Shown here: in pieces, positions 18,077 to 26,131 of the stretch | How positions within the stretch are numbered: position 1 is the first letter of the stretch | Layout of the letters: each line of letters opens with the position of its first letter | Source: Bacteroidales bacterium | GTDB taxonomy: Bacteria; Bacteroidota; Bacteroidia; Bacteroidales; PWNQ01 | Direction of reading: 5' to 3' | DNA: 45,023 nt | Assembly: GCA_003557725.1 (NCBI GenBank) | Contig: PWNQ01000205.1 | Location: 1 to 45,023, forward strand | Translations under genes and position numbers: made by a program | The notes under the pieces: model-generated | Seen by the model: the letters and a program-made list of their open reading frames with translations, nothing else | What the model was told of the DNA's origin: nothing | The model's database searches: none

Positions 18077-18150
18077 AATTTAGAATCAATTTAAATTGCG
18101 ACAAAAATATTCTATTTATCCAACATAGAAAAACTTTTCCATTCTAAATT
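18077..18150. promoter_or_regulatory. inverted repeat flanking the feoAB promoter
   Basis: AATTTAGAAT at 18077-18086 is the exact reverse complement of ATTCTAAATT at 18141-18150. The arms bracket the candidate feoAB -7 box at 18102-18109. They could be paired half-sites of an iron-responsive (DtxR-like or Fur-like) repressor that loops or co-occupies the promoter. The regulator identity is inference. Confidence 0.45.
18102..18109 (-). promoter_or_regulatory. candidate -7 promoter box of feoAB
   Basis: The minus strand reads TATTTTTG, matching the Bacteroidota consensus TAnnTTTG, 40 bases before the feoAB start codon. A clear TTTG at the usual -33 distance is not visible, only a T-rich stretch. 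Confidence 0.45.
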
Positions 18151-18331
18151 ACAGTATGGAGTCCGTTCTGAATGAAAATCAATTCATTTCCCCTGATAAT
18201 CAGCCTGACCCATTTCTAAGGGGTGGCATTGCCAAATTGACAGTATATAAGTTATGGCACATCCTTTGGTAAGAGGGTTGAGAGTAAAGCAAAGGGGCGA
18301 GTTGCCCATGTATTATAAAAAATAGAAAGTT

Positions 18332-20233
18332 ATGCATAAAGGCAAGATTAATGTACAGACGGAAAACATTTTTCCGGTAATAAAGAAGTTTTTGTATTCC
18401 GATCAGGAGATCTTTTTACGCGAGATCATTTCCAATGCGGTGGATGCCACGGAGAAGCTTCGCATGTTGGCTCGTGGGGGCAAGCTGGAAGAGGAGATAG
18501 GGGACGATACCATTCAGGTATCCTTTGACAAGGATAAGAAGACCATTACGGTTTCCGACCGGGGTATCGGGATGACCGGGGAAGAGGTGGAGAAGTTTAT
18601 CAATCAGATTGCCTTGTCCAGTGCCCAGGATTTTGTGGAGAAATATAAGGATGCTGACAGTAAGCGGCTTATCGGGCAGTTTGGGCTGGGTTTTTACTCT
18701 TCTTTTATGGTTGCTGATAAAGTGGAGCTGGTTACCCGGTCGTATATGGAAGATGCCAAAGCAGTCCGGTGGTCATGCGACGGATCCCCGGAATATACGC
18801 TGGAGGAGACCGACAAAAAAGACCGGGGTACGGATGTGGTTATGCATATTTCAAAAGACGGGGAAGAGTTTTTAGATGAGCACAAGCTATTGGATCTACT
18901 GAAAAAGTATTCTGGCTTTGTTCCCGTACCGGTTCAGTTCGGTATGGAGACCCATGAAGAAGAGATTGAAGGGGAGAAGGATAAAGATGGTAAGCCCAAA
19001 ACTAAAGAGGTGGAAAAGCCGCGGGTAATTAATAATCCGGATCCCGCCTGGACCAAGCCTCCGGCAGATTTGAAGAAGGAAGACTACCAAAGCTTTTACC
19101 GGGAGTTGTATCCCATGACCTTTGAAGAGCCTCTTTTCCATATCCATCTGAACGTAGACTATCCCTTTAAGCTTACTGGCATTTTGTATTTCCCCAAGAT
19201 CAAGCCCAATTTGGAGGTCCAACGCAATAAGATCCAGCTCTATTCCAACCAGGTGTTTATCACCGATTCGGTGGAAGGCATTGTGCCTGAGTTTTTGACC
19301 ATGTTGCATGGGGTGCTGGACTCGCCTGATATCCCGCTGAATGTTTCCAGAAGCTATCTTCAAAGTGACTCCCGGGTGAAAAAAATCTCCAACCATATCA
19401 TGAAGAAGGTATCGGATAAGCTGGAGGAACTGTTTAAGAATGAGCGGGAAGACTTTGAGAAAAAATGGGATGATATTAAAATATTCATCCAGTATGGCAT
19501 GATCTCTGAAGATAAGTTTTATGACCGTGCCAAAGCTTATGCCTTGCTTAAAAATACAGATGATAAGTATTTCACTTTTGAGGAGTATGTCAAGCTTATC
19601 AAAGAGAACCAGACCGATAAAGATAAGAATGTGGTACACTTGTATGCCACCGACCGGGAGAATCAATATGCATATATCCAGGCAGCAAAAGACCGGGGTT
19701 ATGATGTACTGCTATTGGATGGTCCTATCGACAGCCATTATGTAAATATGCTGGAGCAAAAGCTGGAAAAAACCACCTTTAAGCGAGTGGATGCAGAGGT
19801 GTTGGATAAGCTTATTGTTAAGAAAGAAGAGGATAAGCCGGAGCCTGTTTTCAGTGAAGAACAGAAGGAAAAGATTAAGCCTTTGTTTGAAGAGCAGGCT
19901 GGTAAAGAGAAGTATACGGTTAAGTTTGAGGCAATGAAGGCTTCGGATATGCCGGTGATGATCACTCAGGATGAGTTTATGCGGCGTATGATGGATATGC
20001 AAAAGACGGGAGGTGGCGGTGGAATGGCTTTTATGGGCAATATGCCTGAAAACTACAATATGGTGGTTAATGAAAACCATCCATTGATTGGTGAGTTGAT
20101 CAAACAGGAGGACGAGGAAAAGCAGAAAAGGGTGGTGCAGCAACTTACCGACCTGGCAAAATTGTCACAGAACCTGCTTAAAGGGGAAGAGCTTTCCGGG
20201 TTTATCAAACGTAGTGTGGATGTAATCCGGTAA
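18332..20233 (+). CDS. htpG: molecular chaperone HtpG (Hsp90)
   Basis: The 633-residue Hsp90 homologue has all N-terminal ATPase motifs: LREIISNAVDATEKLR, DRGIGMTGEEV and GQFGLGFYSSFMVADKV. The middle-domain segment DSPDIPLNVSRSYLQ is present. The C-terminal dimerisation domain ends without the eukaryotic MEEVD tail, as expected for bacteria. An acidic/basic linker (EEEIEGEKDKDGKPKTKEVEKP, about 210-231) and a Gly/Met-rich loop (KTGGGGGMAF, about 558-567) are typical of Bacteroidota members. It folds and remodels cytosolic client proteins. It is divergent from feoAB and ends at a strong terminator. No CIRCE-type heat-shock element is evident. Confidence 0.97.
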   Translation: MHKGKINVQTENIFPVIKKFLYSDQEIFLREIISNAVDATEKLRMLARGGKLEEEIGDDTIQVSFDKDKKTITVSDRGIGMTGEEVEKFINQIALSSAQDFVEKYKDADSKRLIGQFGLGFYSSFMVADKVELVTRSYMEDAKAVRWSCDGSPEYTLEETDKKDRGTDVVMHISKDGEEFLDEHKLLDLLKKYSGFVPVPVQFGMETHEEEIEGEKDKDGKPKTKEVEKPRVINNPDPAWTKPPADLKKEDYQSFYRELYPMTFEEPLFHIHLNVDYPFKLTGILYFPKIKPNLEVQRNKIQLYSNQVFITDSVEGIVPEFLTMLHGVLDSPDIPLNVSRSYLQSDSRVKKISNHIMKKVSDKLEELFKNEREDFEKKWDDIKIFIQYGMISEDKFYDRAKAYALLKNTDDKYFTFEEYVKLIKENQTDKDKNVVHLYATDRENQYAYIQAAKDRGYDVLLLDGPIDSHYVNMLEQKLEKTTFKRVDAEVLDKLIVKKEEDKPEPVFSEEQKEKIKPLFEEQAGKEKYTVKFEAMKASDMPVMITQDEFMRRMMDMQKTGGGGGMAFMGNMPENYNMVVNENHPLIGELIKQEDEEKQKRVVQQLTDLAKLSQNLLKGEELSGFIKRSVDVIR

Positions 20234-20263
20234 CCAGGGCATTGCTCAGCAGTATTGAAAAAG

Positions 20264-20313
20264 AAAAAACCTCCACCCGGACGGCCTTAGCGCTAAAGGG
20301 GTGGAGGTTTTTT
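20264..20313. terminator. bidirectional terminator between htpG and the prolyl oligopeptidase gene
   Basis: A long stem (AAAACCTCCACCC pairing with GGGTGGAGGTTTT) is flanked by A and T runs on either side, so it works as an intrinsic terminator in both directions. It lies 30 bases after the htpG stop and 24 bases beyond the convergent peptidase stop. Confidence 0.93.
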
Positions 20314-20337
20314 TATTGAGGTATATCCAATAACGGA

Positions 20338-22470
20338 TTAGAACTTTGGCTTTATATCCATATTATAAAACAGGAAAGAAAGCACATCCGTTGTTTCTTC
20401 AATCATCATTTCCGTAGATTTCCCGGCTCCGTGTCCTGCTTTAGTTTCTATACGTATGAGCACCGGGTTTTGTCCTTCATGCATTTCCTGCAGGGCGGCA
20501 ATAAATTTAAAGCTATGAGCCGGGACTACGCGGTCGTCATGGTCGGCGGTAGTAACCATTGTTGCGGGGTATTCCACTCCCTTTTCCAGGGTGTGCAGTG
20601 GGGAATATCCTAACAGATAGCGGAACATCTCCTCAGAATCGTCCACGGTCCCATAGTCACCGGCCCAGTGCCATCCAATGGTAAACTTATGATACCTTAG
20701 CATATCCATTACGCCAACGGCGGGCAGCGCTACACCGAACAGGTCGGGGCGCTGGATCATGCATGCACCCACCAGCAAACCCCCATTAGATCCGCCGGCA
20801 ATGGCAATACGCTCCGGACGGGTATAGTCCTGGTCGATAAGATACTCGGCCGCCGCAATAAAGTCATCAAACACGTTTTGCTTTTGCAATTTTGTGCCAG
20901 CCTGGTGCCACTCTTCGCCATATTCGCCACCACCACGCAGGTTGACCACTGCATAGATCCCTCCGTTCTCCAAAAAGGGAATCATAGTCATCCGGAACCG
21001 GGGAGTAAGGCTCACGTTAAACCCACCGTAACCGTAAAGGTATACTGGGTTATTACCATCCATCTCCAGGCCTTTCTTATAAGTGATAAACATGGGCACT
21101 TTGGTGCCGTCCTTGCTTTCATAAAATATCTGGCGGGTTTCATAGTCATCGCTGTTAAAGTCAATCTCAGAGCGTCGGAACAACTCCGAACGGTTATCTT
21201 CTACGTCATAGCGGTAAATGGCAGAAGGCATGTTATAGGAAGAGAAGGTATAAAACCCTTCATTATCCTCTTTATCTCCGGAGAAACCGCCCAAAGAACC
21301 AATTCCTGGCAGCTCAATCTCATGCAGCAAAGTGCCGTTCACCTCATATACATAAGCCCGGCTGGTAGCATCTTCCATATAAGAAGCGACGATCCTGCCG
21401 CCGGCCAGCGTGGCTCCGCGTAATACCGATTCTTTCTCCGGAAGGATATCCTGCCAGTGCTCCGGATCCGGATTGTGAGGGTCCATCAACACCAAACGAT
21501 AGCGGGGAGCCCCATAGTTGGTGCGCACAATAAAGTGTCCGTCTTTGTGGTCAACCACCCGGTATTGATGGTCAAACCCCGGAGCAATGCGGTGAAAGTT
21601 GCTGCCCTCCAGCTCCAGGTCCTTATAATACATGGCATTACCCTGGCTTGCGGCCGATTCATAGATGATGAGAAAGCGCTCATCATCGGTGATTCCCGCT
21701 GTATAATTGCGACGTGGCTCCTGAGGGTTCCAGTAAACCAGACGGTCATCCTTTTGAGAAGTGCCCAACTGATGATAATAAACCTTGTGGTATTCATTGG
21801 AAGCAGATAGCTCAGCACCCTCCTCAGGCGCATCATAACGACTGTAATAAAAACCATCGCCCTGCCAGGAAATGCCGGAAAACTTGATCCACTTCAAATG
21901 ATCATCCAGCATCTCACCCGTTTCAATATCCTTAACAAAAACCTCGTTCCAGTCCGACCCGCCACGGGAAATACCATAAGCCAAATACTTGCCGTTATCC
22001 GAAATCCCCATACTGGCCAAAGATACCGTGCCATCTTCACTAAACCCATTGGGATCAAGCAATACCTCACCGTCCTTTTCCGGGTCATGCGTCATATATA
22101 AAACGCTGTAGTCTTGAAGACCATCATTATGGAAGTAAAAATATAAATCATTCTTCTTAAATGGAGCCGAATAACGAGGGTAGTTCCATACATCGGTCAA
22201 ACGCTCCTTTACCTTATCACGGAAAGGAATGCTTTCCAAATACCCGAAAGTCACCTCATTTTGCGCTTCCACCCATGCCTTTACATCCCTGGCCGTGTCA
22301 TGCTCCAGCCAACGATAAGGGTCTTCAACAATAGTACCATACAAGGTGTCCCGAGCATCTACCTTCTTGGTATGAGGATACTCCAACACCATCTTTTTGT
22401 CTTTCCCGTCACCACAGGAAAACAGAGCCGCTAAAAATGCACTCATAATAATTAATGCGTTTCTTTTCAT
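20338..22470 (-). CDS. prolyl oligopeptidase family serine peptidase (S9A), lipoprotein
   Basis: This 710-residue protein is the normal length for prolyl oligopeptidase plus a lipoprotein signal (lipobox LFSC, Cys19). The substrate-gating beta-propeller follows (YPHTKKVDARDTLYGTIVEDPYRWLE opens the domain), then the alpha/beta-hydrolase domain. The catalytic triad is visible: Ser561 in AGGSNGGLL, Asp in ADHDDRVVPAHS near 646, and His680 in KAGHGAG. It cleaves short peptides after proline, here probably in the periplasm. With the Tricorn protease it indicates active periplasmic peptide processing. It is a single gene ending at the terminator shared with htpG. Confidence 0.95.
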   Translation of the reverse strand: MKRNALIIMSAFLAALFSCGDGKDKKMVLEYPHTKKVDARDTLYGTIVEDPYRWLEHDTARDVKAWVEAQNEVTFGYLESIPFRDKVKERLTDVWNYPRYSAPFKKNDLYFYFHNDGLQDYSVLYMTHDPEKDGEVLLDPNGFSEDGTVSLASMGISDNGKYLAYGISRGGSDWNEVFVKDIETGEMLDDHLKWIKFSGISWQGDGFYYSRYDAPEEGAELSASNEYHKVYYHQLGTSQKDDRLVYWNPQEPRRNYTAGITDDERFLIIYESAASQGNAMYYKDLELEGSNFHRIAPGFDHQYRVVDHKDGHFIVRTNYGAPRYRLVLMDPHNPDPEHWQDILPEKESVLRGATLAGGRIVASYMEDATSRAYVYEVNGTLLHEIELPGIGSLGGFSGDKEDNEGFYTFSSYNMPSAIYRYDVEDNRSELFRRSEIDFNSDDYETRQIFYESKDGTKVPMFITYKKGLEMDGNNPVYLYGYGGFNVSLTPRFRMTMIPFLENGGIYAVVNLRGGGEYGEEWHQAGTKLQKQNVFDDFIAAAEYLIDQDYTRPERIAIAGGSNGGLLVGACMIQRPDLFGVALPAVGVMDMLRYHKFTIGWHWAGDYGTVDDSEEMFRYLLGYSPLHTLEKGVEYPATMVTTADHDDRVVPAHSFKFIAALQEMHEGQNPVLIRIETKAGHGAGKSTEMMIEETTDVLSFLFYNMDIKPKF

Positions 22471-22788
22471 CGATTTGTGTATTAGTTATAACCTATATGT
22501 AATCAGACAAATATTTAAGTCCGAGAACACTTAAATTTTCTCAAGGGCAAAGATAATATATATCCGGTCTCATAATCAATAAAAATTATCCATATACAAC
22601 ACCGCCTTTGCATAAACGAATAGCCGTTTATACGCCGGTTGCCAGATACCTCATGGATCAACTATAGCGATAAAACACATGCTAACCAACCCGCAGCCCG
22701 AAACTCCAAAAATAAGAATTAATCCTGATGGGAGAGGGGAAAGGAGGGAAAAATCGCCTAAGCTTCATCTGTTTAAAAGTTTATAAAT

Positions 22789-22835
22789 AGAGCCCGGTCT
22801 AAAAACACACATTTTCCACATCCCTGAAAATCAGC
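22789..22835 (+). repeat. 74-bp element, truncated copy 2 (left half)
   Basis: It matches the first two thirds of the copy at 3075 (CCGGTCTAAAAACACACATT, then CACATCC and TGAAAATCA) and stops after the core. The right arm is missing, and 10 bases later the second repeat family begins. Confidence 0.8.
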
Positions 22836-22845
22836 TATGCCCCAT

Positions 22846-22944
22846 GCCCCCAAAGGGGAGTTAGAGGGGCGCGCGCGCGAGCTTTCCGGTAAGGAAATAA
22901 TCAATCACCTGTGTGTGGAAAAAATTTCGGCATGGGCGTTTCAT
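22846..22944 (-). repeat. ~100-bp dispersed repeat, family 2, copy 1 (reverse orientation)
   Basis: On the minus strand it runs ATGAAACGCCCATGCCGAAA, then CACAC, GATTATTTCCTTACCGGAAA, GCTC and finally CCCCTCTAACTCCCCTTTGG. The copy at 30622-30720 has the same order of blocks. An alternating GCGCGCGCGCGC run sits where the other copies have GCGC-rich sequence. Confidence 0.88.
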
Positions 22945-22985
22945 ATAATAATTACCACACCATACCCACCCCCATCACTAAAAAT

Positions 22986-22997
22986 TCACATTTGTAA
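22986..22997. promoter_or_regulatory. operator-like palindrome, one mismatch
   Basis: TCACATTTGTAA differs at one base from the TTACAnnTGTAA palindrome seen next to the XRE gene. It is the most distant site, about 340 bases upstream of the gene. Confidence 0.35.
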
Positions 22998-23263
22998 TCA
23001 GTGCAAAAATGTAACATGTCCGTAAAATATATCCCATGAATAATCAACAAGCGTAAATTTGCCAAAAAACACATCATTTAGCAATTATAATACTCATATT
23101 CAGGTTTAATACAAACTAACCCCAAGTAACACTTTAATAAAAATCCAATAATTTCCAAACCCCAAATCATAAAAATATTATTCACCCTATACCCCTATAT
23201 AAAAGCATTATAAACACACCATATAAACCAAAGATTAAACATAACATCCCACCACCATACATA

Positions 23264-23275
23264 TTACAGATGTAA
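23264..23275. promoter_or_regulatory. operator-like palindrome TTACAGATGTAA
   Basis: A perfect TTACA/TGTAA inverted repeat with a 2-base spacer, 62 bases before the XRE start codon. It does not fit the TAnnTTTG promoter box, so it is better evidence for a protein-binding site than the other copies. Confidence 0.55.
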
Positions 23276-23286
23276 AAACCGTTTGT

Positions 23287-23298
23287 TTACATTTGCAA
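23287..23298. promoter_or_regulatory. operator-like palindrome, one mismatch, overlapping a -7 box
   Basis: TTACATTTGCAA matches the palindrome except at one base. It contains TACATTTG, which fits the TAnnTTTG promoter consensus, so it may be operator, promoter or both. Confidence 0.45.
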
Positions 23299-23310
23299 CC
23301 ACAATTATTA

Positions 23311-23322
23311 TTACATTTGTAA
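23311..23322. promoter_or_regulatory. operator-like palindrome TTACATTTGTAA next to the XRE start
   Basis: A perfect palindrome whose last base is 14 bases before the ATG at 23337. It too contains TACATTTG (23312-23319). Binding here would block transcription or initiation of the regulator gene, suggesting autorepression. Confidence 0.55.
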
Positions 23323-23336
23323 AAAATTTCATCATC

Positions 23337-23939
23337 ATGATTGACCGCATTAAACTATTATTAGAGACCCAGGGGATGACCGCCACGGAATTTGCCGACC
23401 GGTTAGGCATCCAGCGGTCGGGTTTATCGCATATCATGTCTGGGCGTAACAAGGCCAGTCTTGACTTTGTGCGCAAGGTATTAACAGCCTTTCCGGAAGT
23501 ATCCCCCGACTGGTTAATACGCGGCAGCGGGAGCCTGTTGCGTAAAGACCATGCTTCTGCAGCCATTGGTGATGCCCCTGCCACCCGCAGCCATTCTTCC
23601 CCACCGGGTTCTTCCGGCCTGTCAGCAGGCCGTCAGCAGGAAATGTTTCCCTATAGTCATGTGGAACAACCTGAAGAACAAGCGCCTTATGAAAGGGCCT
23701 CCCAGGGGAAAGGCGACCCTGAAGCGCCCCGCCGGGAACAGCAAGAAGTGGGCAGAAGTCGAGAGGATTCTGGCGAAAATAACCGGCACTCCAGGGAAAA
23801 CTACGCCGCAGCCCAACGGGATTCATCTTCCCGTTTATCAGAGGCTTCTCCCAATGTTGAGCAGATGGTTTTGCTTTATTCCGATGGGTCTTTTGAAGTG
23901 TTTAAACCTAAAGGTGCTAAAAAAAATGTGCCGGACTGA
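23337..23939 (+). CDS. XRE family helix-turn-helix regulator
   Basis: I choose the ATG at 23337 (200 residues), because the upstream in-frame ATG at 23283 lies within the operator region and would add 18 residues of unlikely sequence. The first 65 residues form an XRE helix-turn-helix: MIDRIKLLLETQGMTATEFA, DRLGIQRSGLSHIMSGRNKA, then LDFVRKVLTAFPEVSPDWLI. The middle (about 70-170) is low in hydrophobic residues and rich in Ser, Glu, Gln and Arg, so probably disordered. The C-terminal VEQMVLLYSDGSFEVFKP is a motif seen in Bacteroidota XRE proteins. Four palindromes upstream and one downstream match TTACAnnTGTAA, the likely binding site. Its target process is unknown. Confidence 0.88.
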   Translation: MIDRIKLLLETQGMTATEFADRLGIQRSGLSHIMSGRNKASLDFVRKVLTAFPEVSPDWLIRGSGSLLRKDHASAAIGDAPATRSHSSPPGSSGLSAGRQQEMFPYSHVEQPEEQAPYERASQGKGDPEAPRREQQEVGRSREDSGENNRHSRENYAAAQRDSSSRLSEASPNVEQMVLLYSDGSFEVFKPKGAKKNVPD

Positions 23940-23971
23940 TCGGTTAATTGATTTTGGGTGATTCGTACTGT

Positions 23972-23983
23972 TTACAAATGTAA
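23972..23983. promoter_or_regulatory. operator-like palindrome TTACAAATGTAA at the ndk 3' end
   Basis: A perfect match to the upstream palindromes, 33 bases after the XRE stop. It overlaps the ndk stop codon on the other strand. It may be a second binding site flanking the regulator gene. A chance match is less likely given the other copies but cannot be excluded. Confidence 0.45.
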
Positions 23984-24406
23984 CACCCCGCTTGTAGTGG
24001 GGTCTCCGGGGGTAAAGAGGAGGGCTGTTTCTCGTTGTGCGGCCGCATGGCTGTCGGCGCCATGGACGGCATTTTTCCGTAGTGTTTTTCCAAATGTTGC
24101 TCTCAGGGTGCCCTGGGATGCCTGGCTGGGATCGGTGGCTCCCATTAGCTTGCGGTATCGGTCTACGGCTTGATTTCCTTGTAACAGGGCTACGATCACC
24201 GGACCGCTGGTTATGTACTGCACTAATGGGGTGAAAAAGGGTTTTTTGCGGTGTTCTTTATAGAATGCCTGGGCCTGGGCGGGGGTAAGATGGATCATCT
24301 TCATGGCGATGATCTGAAAATCGGCCCGGAGGATTTGATCCAGGATGGCGGGATATTCTTTATCGGCTACTGCCGTGGGCTTGATTATGGTAAGGGTGTG
24401 CTCCAT
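23972..24406 (-). CDS. ndk: nucleoside-diphosphate kinase
   Basis: The 144-residue enzyme balances nucleoside triphosphate pools by transferring a phosphate through a histidine. The opening EHTLTIIKPTAV, the FFTPLVQYITSGPVIVALLQG block, and the active-site motif KNAVHGADS with His115 are all present. The family consensus is NxxHGSDS, and here the first Ser is Ala. Length is normal. It is transcribed convergently with the XRE gene and divergently from the NrnA-like gene, with about 100 bases between starts. Confidence 0.95.
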   Translation of the reverse strand: MEHTLTIIKPTAVADKEYPAILDQILRADFQIIAMKMIHLTPAQAQAFYKEHRKKPFFTPLVQYITSGPVIVALLQGNQAVDRYRKLMGATDPSQASQGTLRATFGKTLRKNAVHGADSHAAAQRETALLFTPGDPTTSGVLHL

Positions 24407-24468
24407 GGCTTTACGAAGGAAATATTGGGTTTAGCAGGATGAGTATGTCTGCTTAAACAATTTATTTT

Positions 24469-24476
24469 TACTTTTG
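24469..24476 (+). promoter_or_regulatory. candidate -7 box for the nrnA-FKBP operon
   Basis: TACTTTTG fits TAnnTTTG and lies 29 bases before the start codon at 24506. I see no clear -33 TTTG at the standard distance. Confidence 0.35.
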
Positions 24477-24505
24477 TTTGCTCTTAAATAAAAAGCTTAT
24501 TATAT

Positions 24506-25543
24506 ATGACGCCCCGGGAGATCGCACGTATTAACGAATTGTTGGACAAGTCACAAAAGGTGGTTTTAATATCGCATGCCAGTCCTGACGGCGATGCCAT
24601 CGGCTCTATTTTAGCCATGACTGCTTATTTACGGGGTCGTGGTTTGGACCCTCTGCCCATGCTTCCCGATGGGTTGCCTGCCTACTACAGCTGGATGCCT
24701 TACAGTTCTTTGGTGTGCGATGCGGACAGGGAGCCTGACCGGTGCCGCGAGGCGCTGGAGCAGGCAGAGCTGATCATCTGCTTCGACTTTAACGGGTTTA
24801 AACGCGTGGAAGGGCTTCAAGAACCCCTGGAAAAGGCTAAAGGGGTTAAAGTGCTTATTGACCACCACCCCAACCCCCAGAAGGGCTTTGACCATTTGAT
24901 GTCTCAGCCCAGTGCTTCCTCTGCGGCCGAACTGGTGTATTATTTTATCCATGCCCTGGCCGGAACAAATAAGGAGGTCATCGACCTGCCAATGGCTCAA
25001 GCCATATATGTGGGCATGATGACCGATACAGGATCATTCAATTATAACGCCAATAACCCTGAAATGTACAGTGTGATCCGCCACCTGGTTGAAATTGGCG
25101 TTGACCCGGAGCTGATGCATCAACGAATATACAATAACTTCTCTGTTAGACGAATGCGATTTCTCGGAAACGCCCTGCTCAATAAAATGGTGGTGCTGCC
25201 GGACCAGGCAGCGGCATATATCCCCCTTACATTAAGTGATCTACAACAGTTTAAACATCAAAAAGGCGATACGGAAGGACTGGTAAACTACCCACTGAGC
25301 ATTAAAGGCATTGTGTTCTCGGCTTTATTGACTGAAACCAGTGAGTATGTCAAGGCTTCCTTCCGTTCTATATCTCCCTTCGATGTGAACGTGTTTGCCA
25401 AAAATCACTTTAACGGGGGAGGACATATCCATGCCGCCGGAGGGAAAAGTTTTCAGCCTATGACAGAAACTATTCAGCTGTTTGAATCGTTAGTAAAAAG
25501 TAACTACTTAAAACAACTAAAGGATGCACAAAAAAGCATTTAA
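24506..25543 (+). CDS. DHH family phosphoesterase, NrnA-like (nanoRNase/pAp phosphatase)
   Basis: This 345-residue protein has the DHH/DHHA1 layout: SHASPDGDAIGS (residues 23-34), CFDFNG near 93, the signature DHHPNP near 121, and MTDTGSF near 170. The DHHA1 motif NGGGHIHAAGG is near 307. NrnA-type enzymes degrade 2-5-nucleotide RNA and dephosphorylate pAp in the cytosol using Mn2+. It is the first gene of an operon with three FKBP proteins, and its 3' end overlaps the next gene by 20 bases. The pairing of an NrnA-like gene with a GldI-like gene also occurs in other Bacteroidota. Confidence 0.92.
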   Translation: MTPREIARINELLDKSQKVVLISHASPDGDAIGSILAMTAYLRGRGLDPLPMLPDGLPAYYSWMPYSSLVCDADREPDRCREALEQAELIICFDFNGFKRVEGLQEPLEKAKGVKVLIDHHPNPQKGFDHLMSQPSASSAAELVYYFIHALAGTNKEVIDLPMAQAIYVGMMTDTGSFNYNANNPEMYSVIRHLVEIGVDPELMHQRIYNNFSVRRMRFLGNALLNKMVVLPDQAAAYIPLTLSDLQQFKHQKGDTEGLVNYPLSIKGIVFSALLTETSEYVKASFRSISPFDVNVFAKNHFNGGGHIHAAGGKSFQPMTETIQLFESLVKSNYLKQLKDAQKSI

Positions 25544-26096
25544 TACGATTACAGGAATCTGTACTTTGTTCCTTTGGGCTTTGTTTCTGGGGGGATGCAA
25601 CAACGACCCCCCGGTAATTGACGTCACCCCGGAAGCCAGAAACCAGTCATCCCCACACCAAACGCGCAAAGAAGGAATGGTGGTGGTGAATAAGGAGATC
25701 GTTCGACTGGAAGAACAGTTTATAGACAATTACATCCGCCGCCATAACCTTAACGTGACCCAGGCGGGCAACGGCATCCAGTATGATATTTATAAACCCA
25801 ACCCGGAGGGTAAGCAGGTAAACGATGGGGACCGCGTTTCCATGGTCTATTCCTCCAAACTGCTCACCGGAACCATGGTTGAAAGTAAAGATACCATGAA
25901 AACCCGGTCGTTCAATGTAAATGCCTCCCAACACATCCAGGGGCTTCATTTTGCAGCCATGCAAATGAGGGAAGGGGAAAAGGCGGTGTTTATTATTCCC
26001 TCCAAAATGGCCTATGGTGTTACCGGAAAGCGAGGACTGGTGCCCCATAATGCCGCCCTGGTATATGATATCCAATTAACCGCAGTGAACAAATAA
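25524..26096 (+). CDS. FKBP-type peptidyl-prolyl isomerase lipoprotein, GldI-like
   Basis: The 190-residue protein has a lipoprotein signal ending LGGC (Cys25) and then one FKBP-like domain (about 80-188): GDRVSMVYSSKLLTGTMVES, HIQGLHFAAMQMREGEKAVFIIP, MAYG and the closing strand VYDIQLTAV. The pocket tyrosine, tryptophan and FDSS positions are partly altered (Trp replaced in HIQGLH), as in GldI of gliding bacteria. GldI is a lipoprotein needed for gliding in Flavobacterium. Here the assignment rests on size, lipobox and location only, so I leave the symbol blank. It overlaps the upstream DHH gene by 20 bases, implying translational coupling. Confidence 0.85.
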   Translation: MHKKAFNTITGICTLFLWALFLGGCNNDPPVIDVTPEARNQSSPHQTRKEGMVVVNKEIVRLEEQFIDNYIRRHNLNVTQAGNGIQYDIYKPNPEGKQVNDGDRVSMVYSSKLLTGTMVESKDTMKTRSFNVNASQHIQGLHFAAMQMREGEKAVFIIPSKMAYGVTGKRGLVPHNAALVYDIQLTAVNK

Positions 26097-26131
26097 TCTT
26101 AACCCAATTAAATGACAAACGAATAATCACC

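Larger units (their letters stand above)
22471..23336. other. 866-base spacer with repeats and operator-like palindromes
   Basis: No gene of convincing quality lies between the divergent peptidase and XRE genes. The region holds a truncated copy of the 74-bp element (22789-22835) joined almost directly to a copy of the second repeat family (22846-22944). A very A+T-rich stretch follows (about 23020-23260), then palindromes of the form TTACAnnTGTAA close to the regulator gene. Confidence 0.6.

Noticed and set aside
18171-18188. AATGAA and TTCATT inverted arms upstream of htpG, considered a heat-shock operator
   Set aside because: Short arms in A+T-rich sequence are expected by chance, and they do not match the known CIRCE inverted repeat.
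22837-23025. A 62-codon plus-strand frame over the repeat and operator spacer
   Set aside because: It is composed of the family-2 repeat and A+T-rich spacer and has no homologue-like pattern.
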